Positions 1-7,035 of a stretch of DNA of 64,000 nt are shown here, one piece after another; position 1 is the first letter of the stretch, and every line of letters begins with the position of its first letter. Below the pieces are notes generated by a model. That model was not told the origin of the DNA. It made no database searches and was given only the letters and a program-made list of their open reading frames with translations. The DNA is taken from NCBI RefSeq assembly GCF_015560805.1, contig NZ_JADMSO010000011.1:1-64000 (forward strand), in the 5' to 3' direction. Source of the stretch: Mediterraneibacter glycyrrhizinilyticus. Lineage in GTDB: Bacteria > Bacillota > Clostridia > Lachnospirales > Lachnospiraceae. The position numbers and the translations under genes were made by a program.

Positions 1-98
1 TCATGCAATTCAGACAATAATAGGATTTCCCGGTTTTAAACGGAATAATTGTCGCATTTTTCTTCTGTTGCCGAGTTCATTTACATGTTCGCGGTAAA

Positions 99-119
99 GA
101 AATGAGTTTCTTTCATTTC
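99..119 (-). terminator. weak hairpin downstream of the CoA-disulfide reductase gene
   Basis: A 7-bp inverted repeat (GAAATGA/TCATTTC) with a 7-nt loop lies about 40 nt past the stop codon at 158 and is followed on the minus strand by only TTTA. It could end the rhodanese/reductase transcript, but the U-tract is short. The rest of 1-157 shows no gene. Confidence 0.3.
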
Positions 120-157
120 TCCACCGCTTTTTCCTGCTTATGTACTTATAGAAAGAT

Positions 158-1855
158 TTATTTCCTCTGATCCATCCCGCACGGCAATGACGTCTCGATC
201 AAACTTTGTTCACGGATCACCGCATCATAAAAACGAAATCCTCCGGCAAAATTATAGCACTCCAATCCTTTCCCCGAAAGAATGCGGCTGGCAATATAGC
301 TTCGCAGTCCGCTCTGACAAATTACATAAATTGGTTTATCCGTATCTATTTCATTCAGACGTTCTCTCAATTCATCTACCGGTATATTCCGAAAACCATC
401 GATATGCCCATGCGCATATTCTTCCGGTGTACGCACATCCAAACGTACTATATTTTCTTTCTGGACTACCTTTTCAATATCTTCTATATGAAATTGTTTT
501 AAAATCCCTTTCGAAATATTATCGATCATATAACCGGCCATGTTCACCGGATCTTTTGCCGAAGAATACGGAGGAGCATACGCAAGATCAAGACCTTTTA
601 AATCAGTCGCTTTCATTTTCATATGGATTGCTGTCGCCAGCACATCGATCCGTTTATCCACACCGTCATATCCTATGATCTGTGCACCAAGAAGCCTATA
701 ACTTTCTTTCTCAAAAATCACTTTCATTGTCATCATTTTTCCGCCCGGATAATATCCCGCATGGCTCATTGGAGAAAGGATCACTTTATCTACATTGATT
801 CCGGCTTTTTTTGCAGTTCTCTCATTGATCCCCGTTGTAGCTCCGGTCAGGCGAAAAATCTTGATAACAGAACTTCCCTGAGAACCATGATAGATGCTTT
901 TACCACCGCAAATGTTATCTGCTGCGATACGCCCCTGACGGTTTGCGGGTCCTGCAAGTGAGATTAATACATCCGCTCCGGTCACAGAATGTTTCACCTG
1001 CACCGCATCCCCGACCGCATAGATATCTGCAACCGACGTTTCCATACGCTCGTCAACAAGAATACTTTCTTTTATTCCCAGTTCCAGCCCCGCTGCTTTC
1101 GCAAGCTTCGTATCCGGTGTGGCCCCAAGTGCCATTACAACCATATCCGCTTGAAGAGCTGTGCCATCTTTTAATAAAACATTTATGCTTTGTTCATTTT
1201 CCTCTACTTTTTCCACCGTATGACCAAGATATAACTTCACGCCATGCTGTCTCATTTCATTATGGATAAAAGATGCCATATCCGGATCAAATGGATTCAT
1301 CAACTGTTTCGGGCGCTGAACGATCGTCACCACCATTCCTGATTCCCGTAAATTTTCTGCCAGTTCCAGACTGATAAACCCTCCGCCTGCAAGTATCACG
1401 GACTTCGGTTTCTTTTCTTCGATATATTTTTTAATCTTAAATGTATCTTCCACGGTACGAAGCGTAAATAGTTTCTCATTTCCGATACCGGAAATCTTCG
1501 GAAGTACCGCCTTTGCTCCCGGTGAAAGTAGAAGCTTATCATAGGATTCTTCAAATTCTTCCGCATTTTCCAGATTTTTAACGGAAACTGTTTTCCGCTC
1601 CGGATGGATTGCCGTCACTTCATGGTGTACTTTCATTTGGACACGAAATCGCTTCCAGAAACTCTCCGGCGTCTGAAGCGTCAACTCTTCCGCATCTTCG
1701 ATCGTGCCGCCGATATAATAGGGCAGCCCGCAATTTGCATAAGAAATATATCCGGTCCGTTCAAATACAACAATCTCTGCCTCTTCATCCAATCTTCTGA
1801 TTCTTGCAGCCGCAGTTGCTCCGCCTGCGACACCTCCTACGATCACCACTTTCAT
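158..1855 (-). CDS. CoA-disulfide reductase-like FAD oxidoreductase with C-terminal rhodanese domain
   Basis: A 565-residue flavoprotein of the CoADR-RHD family, which reduces CoA-disulfides, persulfides or polysulfides with NAD(P)H. The N-terminus has the FAD-binding Rossmann motif (VIVGGVAGGATAAARIRR) and the single redox-active cysteine in SYANCGLPYYIGG (about residue 43). A second dinucleotide-binding motif (ILAGGGFISLELAE) lies near residue 155 and the GD FAD motif (YAVGDAVQV) near 280. A rhodanese domain fills roughly residues 460-555, with its active-site cysteine in VICQSGLRS. The gene follows a stand-alone rhodanese by 1 nt, so the two form a sulfur-handling operon. The family is clear; the physiological substrate (CoASSCoA or inorganic polysulfide) cannot be told from sequence. 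Confidence 0.93.
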   Translation of the reverse strand: MKVVIVGGVAGGATAAARIRRLDEEAEIVVFERTGYISYANCGLPYYIGGTIEDAEELTLQTPESFWKRFRVQMKVHHEVTAIHPERKTVSVKNLENAEEFEESYDKLLLSPGAKAVLPKISGIGNEKLFTLRTVEDTFKIKKYIEEKKPKSVILAGGGFISLELAENLRESGMVVTIVQRPKQLMNPFDPDMASFIHNEMRQHGVKLYLGHTVEKVEENEQSINVLLKDGTALQADMVVMALGATPDTKLAKAAGLELGIKESILVDERMETSVADIYAVGDAVQVKHSVTGADVLISLAGPANRQGRIAADNICGGKSIYHGSQGSSVIKIFRLTGATTGINERTAKKAGINVDKVILSPMSHAGYYPGGKMMTMKVIFEKESYRLLGAQIIGYDGVDKRIDVLATAIHMKMKATDLKGLDLAYAPPYSSAKDPVNMAGYMIDNISKGILKQFHIEDIEKVVQKENIVRLDVRTPEEYAHGHIDGFRNIPVDELRERLNEIDTDKPIYVICQSGLRSYIASRILSGKGLECYNFAGGFRFYDAVIREQSLIETSLPCGMDQRK

Positions 1856-1856
1856 C

Positions 1857-2177
1857 TTATCGTTCCACCTTTCCCGTGTAGGACGCTATCCCACCGATAT
1901 TTTTTACATTCGAATATCCCATTTTTCCAAGCATTCTAACCGCTTGACTGCTTCTGCTTCCCGAGTAGCAATATACAAAAAGCGGTTTCTTCTTATCCGT
2001 TACGATTCTTTCAAGCTGCCCCAATGACTGCAGCGGCACGTTCTTACTTGACGGCACATACCCCTCCTTATATTCCTGCGGTGTACGGACGTCCAAAAGA
2101 ACTGCTCCCTCCGTATTTTTATATTCCACTACTCCCTGATCCATATTCGGGACACGTAAAAAATCCAAAATTCCCAT
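1857..2177 (-). CDS. single-domain rhodanese-like sulfurtransferase
   Basis: A 106-residue rhodanese-homology protein. The segment with LLDVRTPQEY begins the domain, and the active-site loop is CYSGSRS, with the cysteine that would carry the persulfide. It has no signal peptide, so it is cytosolic. A GGAGGGG Shine-Dalgarno lies 6-7 nt before the ATG. It is the first gene of a two-gene operon with the rhodanese-fused CoA-disulfide reductase, so it probably passes sulfane sulfur to or from that enzyme (inference). Confidence 0.9.
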   Translation of the reverse strand: MGILDFLRVPNMDQGVVEYKNTEGAVLLDVRTPQEYKEGYVPSSKNVPLQSLGQLERIVTDKKKPLFVYCYSGSRSSQAVRMLGKMGYSNVKNIGGIASYTGKVER

Positions 2178-2192
2178 ATTGAACCCCTCCTG

Positions 2193-2231
2193 TTATTCGT
2201 ATTTGTTATTCTTATTTGTTGTTCTCATCTC
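2193..2231. repeat. three 13-nt tandem repeats in the rhodanese leader
   Basis: TTATTCGTATTTG, TTATTCTTATTTG and a degenerate TTGTTCTCATCTC follow each other without gaps just upstream of the rhodanese Shine-Dalgarno. They fall in the 5' untranslated region, so copy number could affect translation, but nothing shows that it does. Confidence 0.5.
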
Positions 2232-2270
2232 CTGATATATTGTATATTAAAGATTATTTATCTCTTTTTC

Positions 2271-2285
2271 TGTGATAATATCACA
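2271..2285. promoter_or_regulatory. 15-bp palindrome, possible operator for the rhodanese operon
   Basis: TGTGA-TAATA-TCACA is a perfect inverted repeat between the divergent rhodanese and dihydroorotase genes. On the minus strand a possible -10 (TACAAT, 2239-2244) lies about 30 bp downstream, placing the palindrome near -45, where an activator might bind. The half-sites resemble Crp/Fnr sites but the spacer is 5 nt rather than 6, so the regulator is unknown. Confidence 0.4.
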
Positions 2286-2305
2286 TATTTTATTCAGAAA
2301 AGAAA

Positions 2306-2333
2306 TGACTGTTCATTTTTCTAATGATATAAT
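2306..2333 (+). promoter_or_regulatory. probable promoter of the dihydroorotase gene
   Basis: A TATAAT -10 at 2328-2333 is preceded by a weak -35 (TGACTG, 2306-2311) at 16-bp spacing. The Shine-Dalgarno AAAGGA and the ATG at 2362 follow, giving a short leader with no attenuator-like structure. Confidence 0.5.
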
Positions 2334-2361
2334 AATTTGAAAAAGAAAGGAATTTTATCTT

Positions 2362-3645
2362 ATGATCATTAAAAACGGAACCATTATGGACCCTTTAACT
2401 CTTACACACAAAAAAGCGGACCTTCTTATCAAAAACGGCTGTATCGAACAGATTTTACCGGAATCCTTCGACCTGCTTACATCACCTGAATTTTCACAGG
2501 AGGCTGTGATCGACGCCGACGGTCTCATCGTTGCTCCGGGACTGATCGATACACACATTCATTTCCGTGATCCGGGATTTACTTATAAAGAAGATTTGCA
2601 TACCGGAGCTTTGTCTGCCGCAAAAGGCGGAGTTACCACTGTCATCTGCATGGCAAACACTTCCCCGACCGTAGATCAGGTCACTGTACTGGAAGATATT
2701 CTCAATCGTGCAGAAAAAGAAGCGATCCGCATTTGTCAGGCTGCTGCCGTTTCCCGCTCCCTCAAAGGAGAAGAGCTGACCGATATGCAGGCATTGAAAA
2801 CTGCCGGCGCCTGCGGATTTACTGACGACGGAATCCCTTTGAAAAATGCAGCATTCTGTTATGAAGCAATGAAACAGGCTGCCGCCCTTGATCTCCCGAT
2901 CAGTCTCCACGAGGAAGATCCATCTTTCATCAAAAACAACGGGATCAACCACGGACCGGTTTCCGAACAGCTTGGACTTTACGGTTCTCCGTCGATCGCC
3001 GAGGAATCCCTCGTTGCAAGAGACTGTATGCTTGCACTTCGCTCCGGCGCAGATGTTGTGATCCAGCATATCAGCTCCGGTTATTCCGTAGAACTTGTGC
3101 GTACTTTCAAAGCTCTCGGCGCAAAAATCCACGCCGAAGCGACTCCGCATCACTTTACTTTGAACGATACCGCAGTCCTCAGGCACGGTACTCTGGCGAA
3201 AATGAACCCGCCGCTTCGATCCGAAGAAGATCGTCTGGCGATCATCCGGGGACTTGCCGACGGAACGCTCGATCTGATCGCAACCGACCACGCACCGCAT
3301 AGTATCGAAGAAAAGCAAAAACCGCTCTCGGAAGCGCCAAGCGGGATCATCGGTCTGGAAACTTCACTAGCGCTCGGCATTACATCCCTTGTCCGTCCGG
3401 GACATCTGACTTTGATGCAGCTTCTTGAAAAAATGACGATCAATCCGGCCAGACTTTACCGGCTTCCTTACGGAAAGATCGAAGAGCACGCCGCTGCGGA
3501 TCTGGTTATCTTTGATCCGGAAGAATGTTGGACGCCGGCCAAATATTGTTCCAAATCCTGCAACACTCCGTTCACCGGAACTCCACTGTACGGAAAGGTA
3601 AAATATACCGTCTGCCGCGGTGACCTCGTATACAGCGACCGATAG
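2362..3645 (+). CDS. pyrC: dihydroorotase (type I)
   Basis: A 427-residue cyclic amidohydrolase that interconverts carbamoyl-aspartate and dihydroorotate in pyrimidine synthesis. Metal-ligand motifs are present in order: DTHIHFRDPG near residue 62 (the HxH of beta-strand 1), a histidine in QHISS, AEATPHH, and ATDHAPH near 310 with the catalytic aspartate. The length and the RDPG signature fit the type I enzymes usually called PyrC in Firmicutes. The gene stands alone, with no other pyr genes next to it. A long hairpin follows the stop codon. Confidence 0.95.
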   Translation: MIIKNGTIMDPLTLTHKKADLLIKNGCIEQILPESFDLLTSPEFSQEAVIDADGLIVAPGLIDTHIHFRDPGFTYKEDLHTGALSAAKGGVTTVICMANTSPTVDQVTVLEDILNRAEKEAIRICQAAAVSRSLKGEELTDMQALKTAGACGFTDDGIPLKNAAFCYEAMKQAAALDLPISLHEEDPSFIKNNGINHGPVSEQLGLYGSPSIAEESLVARDCMLALRSGADVVIQHISSGYSVELVRTFKALGAKIHAEATPHHFTLNDTAVLRHGTLAKMNPPLRSEEDRLAIIRGLADGTLDLIATDHAPHSIEEKQKPLSEAPSGIIGLETSLALGITSLVRPGHLTLMQLLEKMTINPARLYRLPYGKIEEHAAADLVIFDPEECWTPAKYCSKSCNTPFTGTPLYGKVKYTVCRGDLVYSDR

Positions 3646-3667
3646 TCAAACTTCACTCTTCACAAAA

Positions 3668-3735
3668 AGACCTGCCATACAGAAAATCCGAGCGTATCAC
3701 CGCTTCGCATTCCTCTGTATGGCAGGTCTCTTTTA
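3668..3735. terminator. bidirectional terminator between pyrC and the aldo/keto reductase gene
   Basis: A perfect 16-bp inverted repeat (3668-3683 with 3714-3729, starting AGACCTGCC) surrounds a 30-nt loop. CTTTT follows on the plus strand and a T-run follows on the minus strand. It lies between two convergent genes and can serve both. Confidence 0.85.
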
Positions 3736-3793
3736 TCTTCTGCCTGTCGATATATTACGACATATTTATGTACTGCTTTACTGCTGCCTTACA

Positions 3794-4819
3794 TCACACT
3801 TCCACTTCTCCGGCAAGGATTTTTTTATAATCTTCATAATTTTTCCGAAGCAGATTCGGCGTATCCAGTTCATACGGACATTTGCTTTTACACTGTCCGC
3901 AGTCAAGACAATTCTCGATCTGTTTCATATTCTCCTGCCACTGTTCGTTCAGCCAGTTTGCCGACGGCGCTCTTCGTACCATCAGCGACATTCTCGCACA
4001 GTTGTTGATCTGGATCCCTGCCGGACAAGGCATACAATATCCGCATCCCCGGCAAAAATCTCCGGTCAGTTCCGCCTTTTCTTTCTCGATAAATGCTTTG
4101 ATCTCTTCATCGTAAACCGGGCTCTCTGTCATATATCCAAGCCATTCTTCCAGTTCTTCCATCTTCTGGATTCCCCAGATCGGAAGTACATTGTCAAACT
4201 GCGACATATATGCAAATGCTGCTTTGGAATTGTTGATCAATCCGCCTGCCAGACCTTTCATTGCAATAAATCCCATATTCCGCTCACGGCACATATTCAC
4301 CAACTCCACTTCTTTTTCCGAAGAAAGATAACTAAGCGGATATTGAAGCGTCTCATATAAACCGGACTCCACACACTCTCTCGCTACATTTAACTTATGC
4401 GCAGTCACTCCGATATGCCGGATTTTCCCCTGCTCTTTCGCTTCCAACATACACTCATACATCCCTGTTCCGTCTCCCGGACGATAACACATGTCTACAC
4501 AATGAAACTGATAAATATCTATGTAATCTGTCTGAAGCATGTTCAGAGAAGTCTCCAGCTGACTTTTAAACTCTTCCGGCGTCCGCCCCATTGTCTTGCT
4601 TGCTATATAAATTTTGTCACGCATGCCGGCAAACGCATTTCCTAATTTTTCTTCACTGTCACTATATGCCCGCGCGGTATCAAAAAACCGCATTCCGCCC
4701 TCATATGCCCGGCGCAGGATCCCCGCTGCCGTCTCCATATCTACCCGCTGAATCGGAAGCGCCCCGAACGCATTCTGACAGACCGTGATCCCGGTGCTTC
4801 CCAACGTAATCTGCTTCAT
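3794..4819 (-). CDS. aldo/keto reductase with C-terminal 4Fe-4S ferredoxin domain
   Basis: A 341-residue protein. Residues about 1-240 form an AKR barrel: the family tetrad region includes FFDTARAYSDSEEKLG (Asp and Tyr) and a lysine in YIASKTM, and the proton-relay histidine is in YQFHCVD. The C-terminal 90 residues carry two cysteine clusters, CRGCGYCMPCPAG and CLDCGQCKSKCPYE, typical of two 4Fe-4S centres. Proteins of this architecture are common in anaerobes and couple the barrel to an iron-sulfur electron path; the substrate is not known. It appears monocistronic. Confidence 0.9.
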   Translation of the reverse strand: MKQITLGSTGITVCQNAFGALPIQRVDMETAAGILRRAYEGGMRFFDTARAYSDSEEKLGNAFAGMRDKIYIASKTMGRTPEEFKSQLETSLNMLQTDYIDIYQFHCVDMCYRPGDGTGMYECMLEAKEQGKIRHIGVTAHKLNVARECVESGLYETLQYPLSYLSSEKEVELVNMCRERNMGFIAMKGLAGGLINNSKAAFAYMSQFDNVLPIWGIQKMEELEEWLGYMTESPVYDEEIKAFIEKEKAELTGDFCRGCGYCMPCPAGIQINNCARMSLMVRRAPSANWLNEQWQENMKQIENCLDCGQCKSKCPYELDTPNLLRKNYEDYKKILAGEVEV

Positions 4820-4934
4820 ATCCCGTTCCTCCTTATTCTATATGCTGCATAATTTTCCACTGACAATTTTAGCATATTTTCTCCAAAAGGAACAGACCTT
4901 TGAGTGTTCTATGCGCTTCTCTGCACAGATGAAA

Positions 4935-4976
4935 GCGTCAGCGTACAAGGAGAAAAACGCCCTTGTGCACCGACGC
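4935..4976. repeat. dispersed hairpin repeat, copy A
   Basis: An imperfect inverted repeat begins GCGTCAGCGTACAAGG and ends with CCTTGTGCACCGACGC. It closely resembles the perfect hairpin at 59751-59797 in arms and loop (GAGAAAAACG against GAAAATACG). It lies downstream of the FeoB-associated gene. There is no U-tract, so it is not an ordinary terminator. The remaining bases of 4820-4985 show no gene. Confidence 0.7.
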
Positions 4977-4985
4977 CGTTGATTT

Positions 4986-5123
4986 TTAATGACAATGTCC
5001 GCCACAGTGGCTGCAGTCACCGCCGCATTGGATTGATTTTCCATTCTTTTTATCCCGGATTATGCTCCGGATCACAAACGCCACAACTCCGACTAAAATC
5101 GCTCCAACCACAAATGTTCCCAT
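4986..5123 (-). CDS. FeoB-associated Cys-rich membrane protein
   Basis: A 45-residue protein. Residues 1-20 form one hydrophobic helix (MGTFVVGAILVGVVAFVIRS), followed by a basic stretch and a cysteine/histidine tail (CGGDCSHCGGHCH). This matches the small proteins found beside FeoB ferrous-iron transporters in Firmicutes, which are thought to assist iron uptake. No feoA or feoB lies in the window, so here it is separated from its usual partner. A TTAG-N6-CTAA box lies 49 nt before the start codon, suggesting metal-dependent control. Confidence 0.8.
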   Translation of the reverse strand: MGTFVVGAILVGVVAFVIRSIIRDKKNGKSIQCGGDCSHCGGHCH

Positions 5124-5171
5124 ATCTTTATCTCCTTTTCTCTGAATTTTTGTTCTATCATTCTTCTATAG

Positions 5172-5185
5172 TTAGTTTATACTAA
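5172..5185. promoter_or_regulatory. TTAG-N6-CTAA box, putative DtxR-family operator
   Basis: TTAG-TTTATA-CTAA is an inverted repeat upstream of the FeoB-associated gene. The same pattern recurs at 6959-6972 upstream of the DUF2325 gene, with a one-mismatch version at 6937-6950. The half-site resembles the TTAGG/CCTAA arms of DtxR/IdeR boxes, and a DtxR-type regulator is encoded at 5593. Confidence 0.55.
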
Positions 5186-5190
5186 TCCTT

Positions 5191-5523
5191 TTGGAAAGTC
5201 AATCACATTCTTCGCCCTACAATTTTGATTACGCGATGACAGGGCTCATTCTGATGATGATTTTCTATCTTTACAGAAACAAGCCATGGTTAGGGATTAT
5301 TATTTATACACTTTCCTACCTGCCTGCGCTGAATGGACACATGGAAGATCCGCTTGCACTGAAACTAGGGGGACATGCCATAGGGTTTGAAATTTTCGCA
5401 TTGTTGGCTTTACCGTTTATTTACATTCATACAAAGTCCAACCTCAAAATTTCAAAATGGTTTTTCTACCTCTATTATCCGGCGCACCTTTTCGCAATTT
5501 TCTTAATTCAGCTTTTTATATGA
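5191..5523 (+). pseudogene. C-terminal fragment of a TraX-family membrane protein
   Basis: About 110 codons, opening with TTG, encode three or four hydrophobic helices and end FFYLYYPAHLFAIFLI, which looks like the C-terminal signature of TraX-family proteins (normally well over 200 residues). The N-terminal half is absent and no Shine-Dalgarno precedes the TTG. I read it as a decayed remnant; the alternative, a short intact membrane protein, is less likely. It sits between the metal-related genes. Confidence 0.55.
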
Positions 5524-5526
5524 ACA

Positions 5527-5555
5527 TTGCATTTTCCCTCTGAAAATGCTACCAT
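5527..5555 (+). promoter_or_regulatory. possible promoter of the DtxR-type gene with a palindrome in the spacer
   Basis: TTGCAT (5527-5532) and TACCAT (5550-5555) are separated by 17 bp. The spacer region holds a perfect 8-bp inverted repeat, GCATTTTC-CCTCT-GAAAATGC (5529-5549), placed where a repressor could block RNA polymerase. The -10 is weak. Confidence 0.4.
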
Positions 5556-5592
5556 TATACACATATACATCGAATGAAAGGAGGATTCCCTT

Positions 5593-5994
5593 ATGGATTA
5601 TATACGACATAAATCAGAAGAATCTGTGGAAGATTATTTGGAGACCATTCATATATTAAGTCAGCGGCTCCCTGTTGTCCGCTCTGTCGATATTGCAACA
5701 GAACTACATTATTCCAAGCCAAGCATCAGCGTCGCTATGAAAAATCTCCGTGCACGCGGTTATGCCGCAGTTTCCCCGGAGGGATATATCACGTTGACCG
5801 ATCTTGGCAAAGAGATCGCTCTAAAAACTTATGAGCGTCATGTTCTTCTCCGCGACTGGCTGATCCGTCTCGGCGTCGCTCCCGAAACAGCCTCTCAGGA
5901 TGCCTGCAAGATGGAACATGATATCAGCGAAGAAAGCTTTCTTGCGATCAAACAATATATCACCTATACCGGTCATGATGCAGATTCTCTTTGA
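5593..5994 (+). CDS. DtxR/MntR-family metal-dependent transcriptional regulator
   Basis: A 133-residue repressor. The N-terminal winged helix (residues about 8-70) contains the recognition segment YSKPSISVAMKNLRARGY, and a dimerisation/metal-binding region follows (residues 75-133) with the expected HDISEESF stretch. Its length matches MntR-type members without an SH3-like domain. AAAGGAGG lies 8 nt before the ATG. It probably reads Fe(II) or Mn(II) and may bind the TTAG-N6-CTAA boxes nearby (inference). Which metal it senses is not clear from sequence. Confidence 0.88.
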   Translation: MDYIRHKSEESVEDYLETIHILSQRLPVVRSVDIATELHYSKPSISVAMKNLRARGYAAVSPEGYITLTDLGKEIALKTYERHVLLRDWLIRLGVAPETASQDACKMEHDISEESFLAIKQYITYTGHDADSL

Positions 5995-6016
5995 TTAAAA
6001 CGGAACATCATGAAAC

Positions 6017-6066
6017 AAAAAGAAGCTGAAAGCAAATCCAGATATAACTTTCCTCAGCTTCTTTTT
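6017..6066. terminator. bidirectional terminator between the DtxR-type and ArsR-type genes
   Basis: AAAAAGAAGCTGA (6017-6029) pairs perfectly with TCAGCTTCTTTTT (6054-6066) across a 24-nt loop. The arms provide a U-tract on each strand, serving the two convergent genes. Confidence 0.8.
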
Positions 6067-6121
6067 ATTATGCTTCTTATTATGCTTCTGCGCAAATCCA
6101 CGCTTTCTTTCCCGATACAGC

Positions 6122-6493
6122 TCAGCCGCGGGGTTCTTCCTCGATATGTTCCCGACCCTGATTGATGATCGTCCGTACATGATCGTCTGCAAGAGAATAG
6201 AAGACGGATTTTCCCTCTCTTCTGCTCTTCACAAGTTTGTTCTGCTTCAGGATCCGAAGTTGGTGCGAAATTGCAGACTGCGTCATGTTCAGTGCGCTCG
6301 CCAGATCACAGACACATACTTCCGCTTCGAACAAAACAAACAAGATACGAATCCTTGTAGAATCTCCAAACACTTTAAACAATTCTGCAAGATCATACAA
6401 TTCGGTCTCTTCCGGCATCGTCTCCCGCACGATTTTCAAAAGATTCTCATGGAGTTCAAACGACTCACAACATTCCACTTCTTTTCGTTCCAT
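6122..6493 (-). CDS. ArsR/SmtB-family metal-responsive repressor
   Basis: A 123-residue winged-helix repressor. EVCVCDLASALNMTQSAISHQLRILK spans the CadC/ArsR-type metal-binding CVC motif and the recognition helix. The N-terminus has a CCESF cysteine pair and the C-terminus a histidine/glutamate-rich tail (HVRTIINQGREHIEE) resembling the alpha-5 zinc site. These features suggest a soft-metal or zinc sensor. A strong promoter with an overlapping inverted repeat lies directly upstream, so autoregulation is likely. No efflux pump gene is adjacent; the nearest neighbour is the DUF2325 gene. Confidence 0.9.
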   Translation of the reverse strand: MERKEVECCESFELHENLLKIVRETMPEETELYDLAELFKVFGDSTRIRILFVLFEAEVCVCDLASALNMTQSAISHQLRILKQNKLVKSRREGKSVFYSLADDHVRTIINQGREHIEEEPRG

Positions 6494-6536
6494 GTGTCCA
6501 CCTCACAATTCTTTCGGATATGCCACGCTTCAATAT

Positions 6537-6552
6537 ATGAATACTCGTTCAT
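6537..6552. promoter_or_regulatory. ArsR-type operator
   Basis: ATGAA-TACTCG-TTCAT is a perfect inverted repeat within a longer AT-rich dyad (TATATGAA on one side, TATA on the other). The form is typical of SmtB/ArsR sites. It lies between the -10 and the start codon of the ArsR-type gene, fitting repression. Confidence 0.65.
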
Positions 6553-6558
6553 TCGTAT

Positions 6559-6586
6559 ATTATAGCATGCATCCTTTTCTTGTCAA
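6559..6586 (-). promoter_or_regulatory. promoter of the ArsR-type gene
   Basis: On the minus strand TTGACA (6581-6586) and TATAAT (6559-6564) are 16 bp apart, both perfect consensus. The -35 overlaps the last codons of the DUF2325 gene. Confidence 0.8.
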
Positions 6587-6906
6587 GCAGACTCCCCGTC
6601 GCATTTTCCCCCACATTTACTACATTTGCAACAACATTCTTCCAGAATCTCCGTCAGCGCTGTTCCGCTGCTTGTGTGACACCGTACGATATCCGTCCTG
6701 TCGCTGTCCACTTCATCCAGTGCACACCGCACCATCTTATGAGACACTGTACTCGTAAACAGGACAAGCACGTCCGGTGAACCAATTTGTTTATTGAAAT
6801 CAGCCCTCATCTGTGTAAATACTTTGACTTTGCATTTATATGACTTACAGATTTTTTTATACCGGGCTACCATTCGGTCATGCCCGCCTACGATCACAAC
6901 ACTCAT
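6583..6906 (-). CDS. DUF2325 protein with Cys-rich tail
   Basis: A 107-residue protein of the DUF2325 family, starting MSVVIVGGHDRM as usual for it, with a small Rossmann-like core. The last 20 residues are a cysteine-rich tail (ECCCKCSKCGGKC), very like the tail of the FeoB-associated protein at 4986. The family has no proven biochemical role but often sits beside iron-uptake genes. Two TTAG-type boxes lie 30-70 nt upstream, supporting metal-dependent expression. It may bind a metal through the tail (inference). Confidence 0.8.
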   Translation of the reverse strand: MSVVIVGGHDRMVARYKKICKSYKCKVKVFTQMRADFNKQIGSPDVLVLFTSTVSHKMVRCALDEVDSDRTDIVRCHTSSGTALTEILEECCCKCSKCGGKCDGESA

Positions 6907-6932
6907 ATACGCTTCTTCCTTTCCTTATCCGC

Positions 6933-6973
6933 TTAGTTAGTATTAGTTAACTTACGTGTTAGCATACACTAAC
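6933..6973. promoter_or_regulatory. pair of TTAG-type boxes upstream of the DUF2325 gene
   Basis: TTAG-TATTAG-TTAA (6937-6950, one mismatch) and GTTAG-CATACA-CTAAC (6958-6973) lie 8 bp apart. The second contains the same TTAG-N6-CTAA core as the box at 5172. The pair suggests binding of two dimers of a DtxR-like regulator. No other gene lies in 6907-7035. Confidence 0.55.
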
Positions 6974-7035
6974 CAATTAATTCTGTCAATAAGAAATGGA
7001 TTGGATTTTTTGATTTTTCCGTAATTTATCGAAGT

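Noticed and set aside
1-157. Left edge searched for a partial gene
   Set aside because: No frame on either strand shows recognisable protein features; only a weak hairpin is seen.
2494-3318. Long open frame on the strand opposite pyrC (274 aa)
   Set aside because: It is the antisense shadow of a clear dihydroorotase; composition is Cys/Ser-rich and it has no Shine-Dalgarno or family resemblance.
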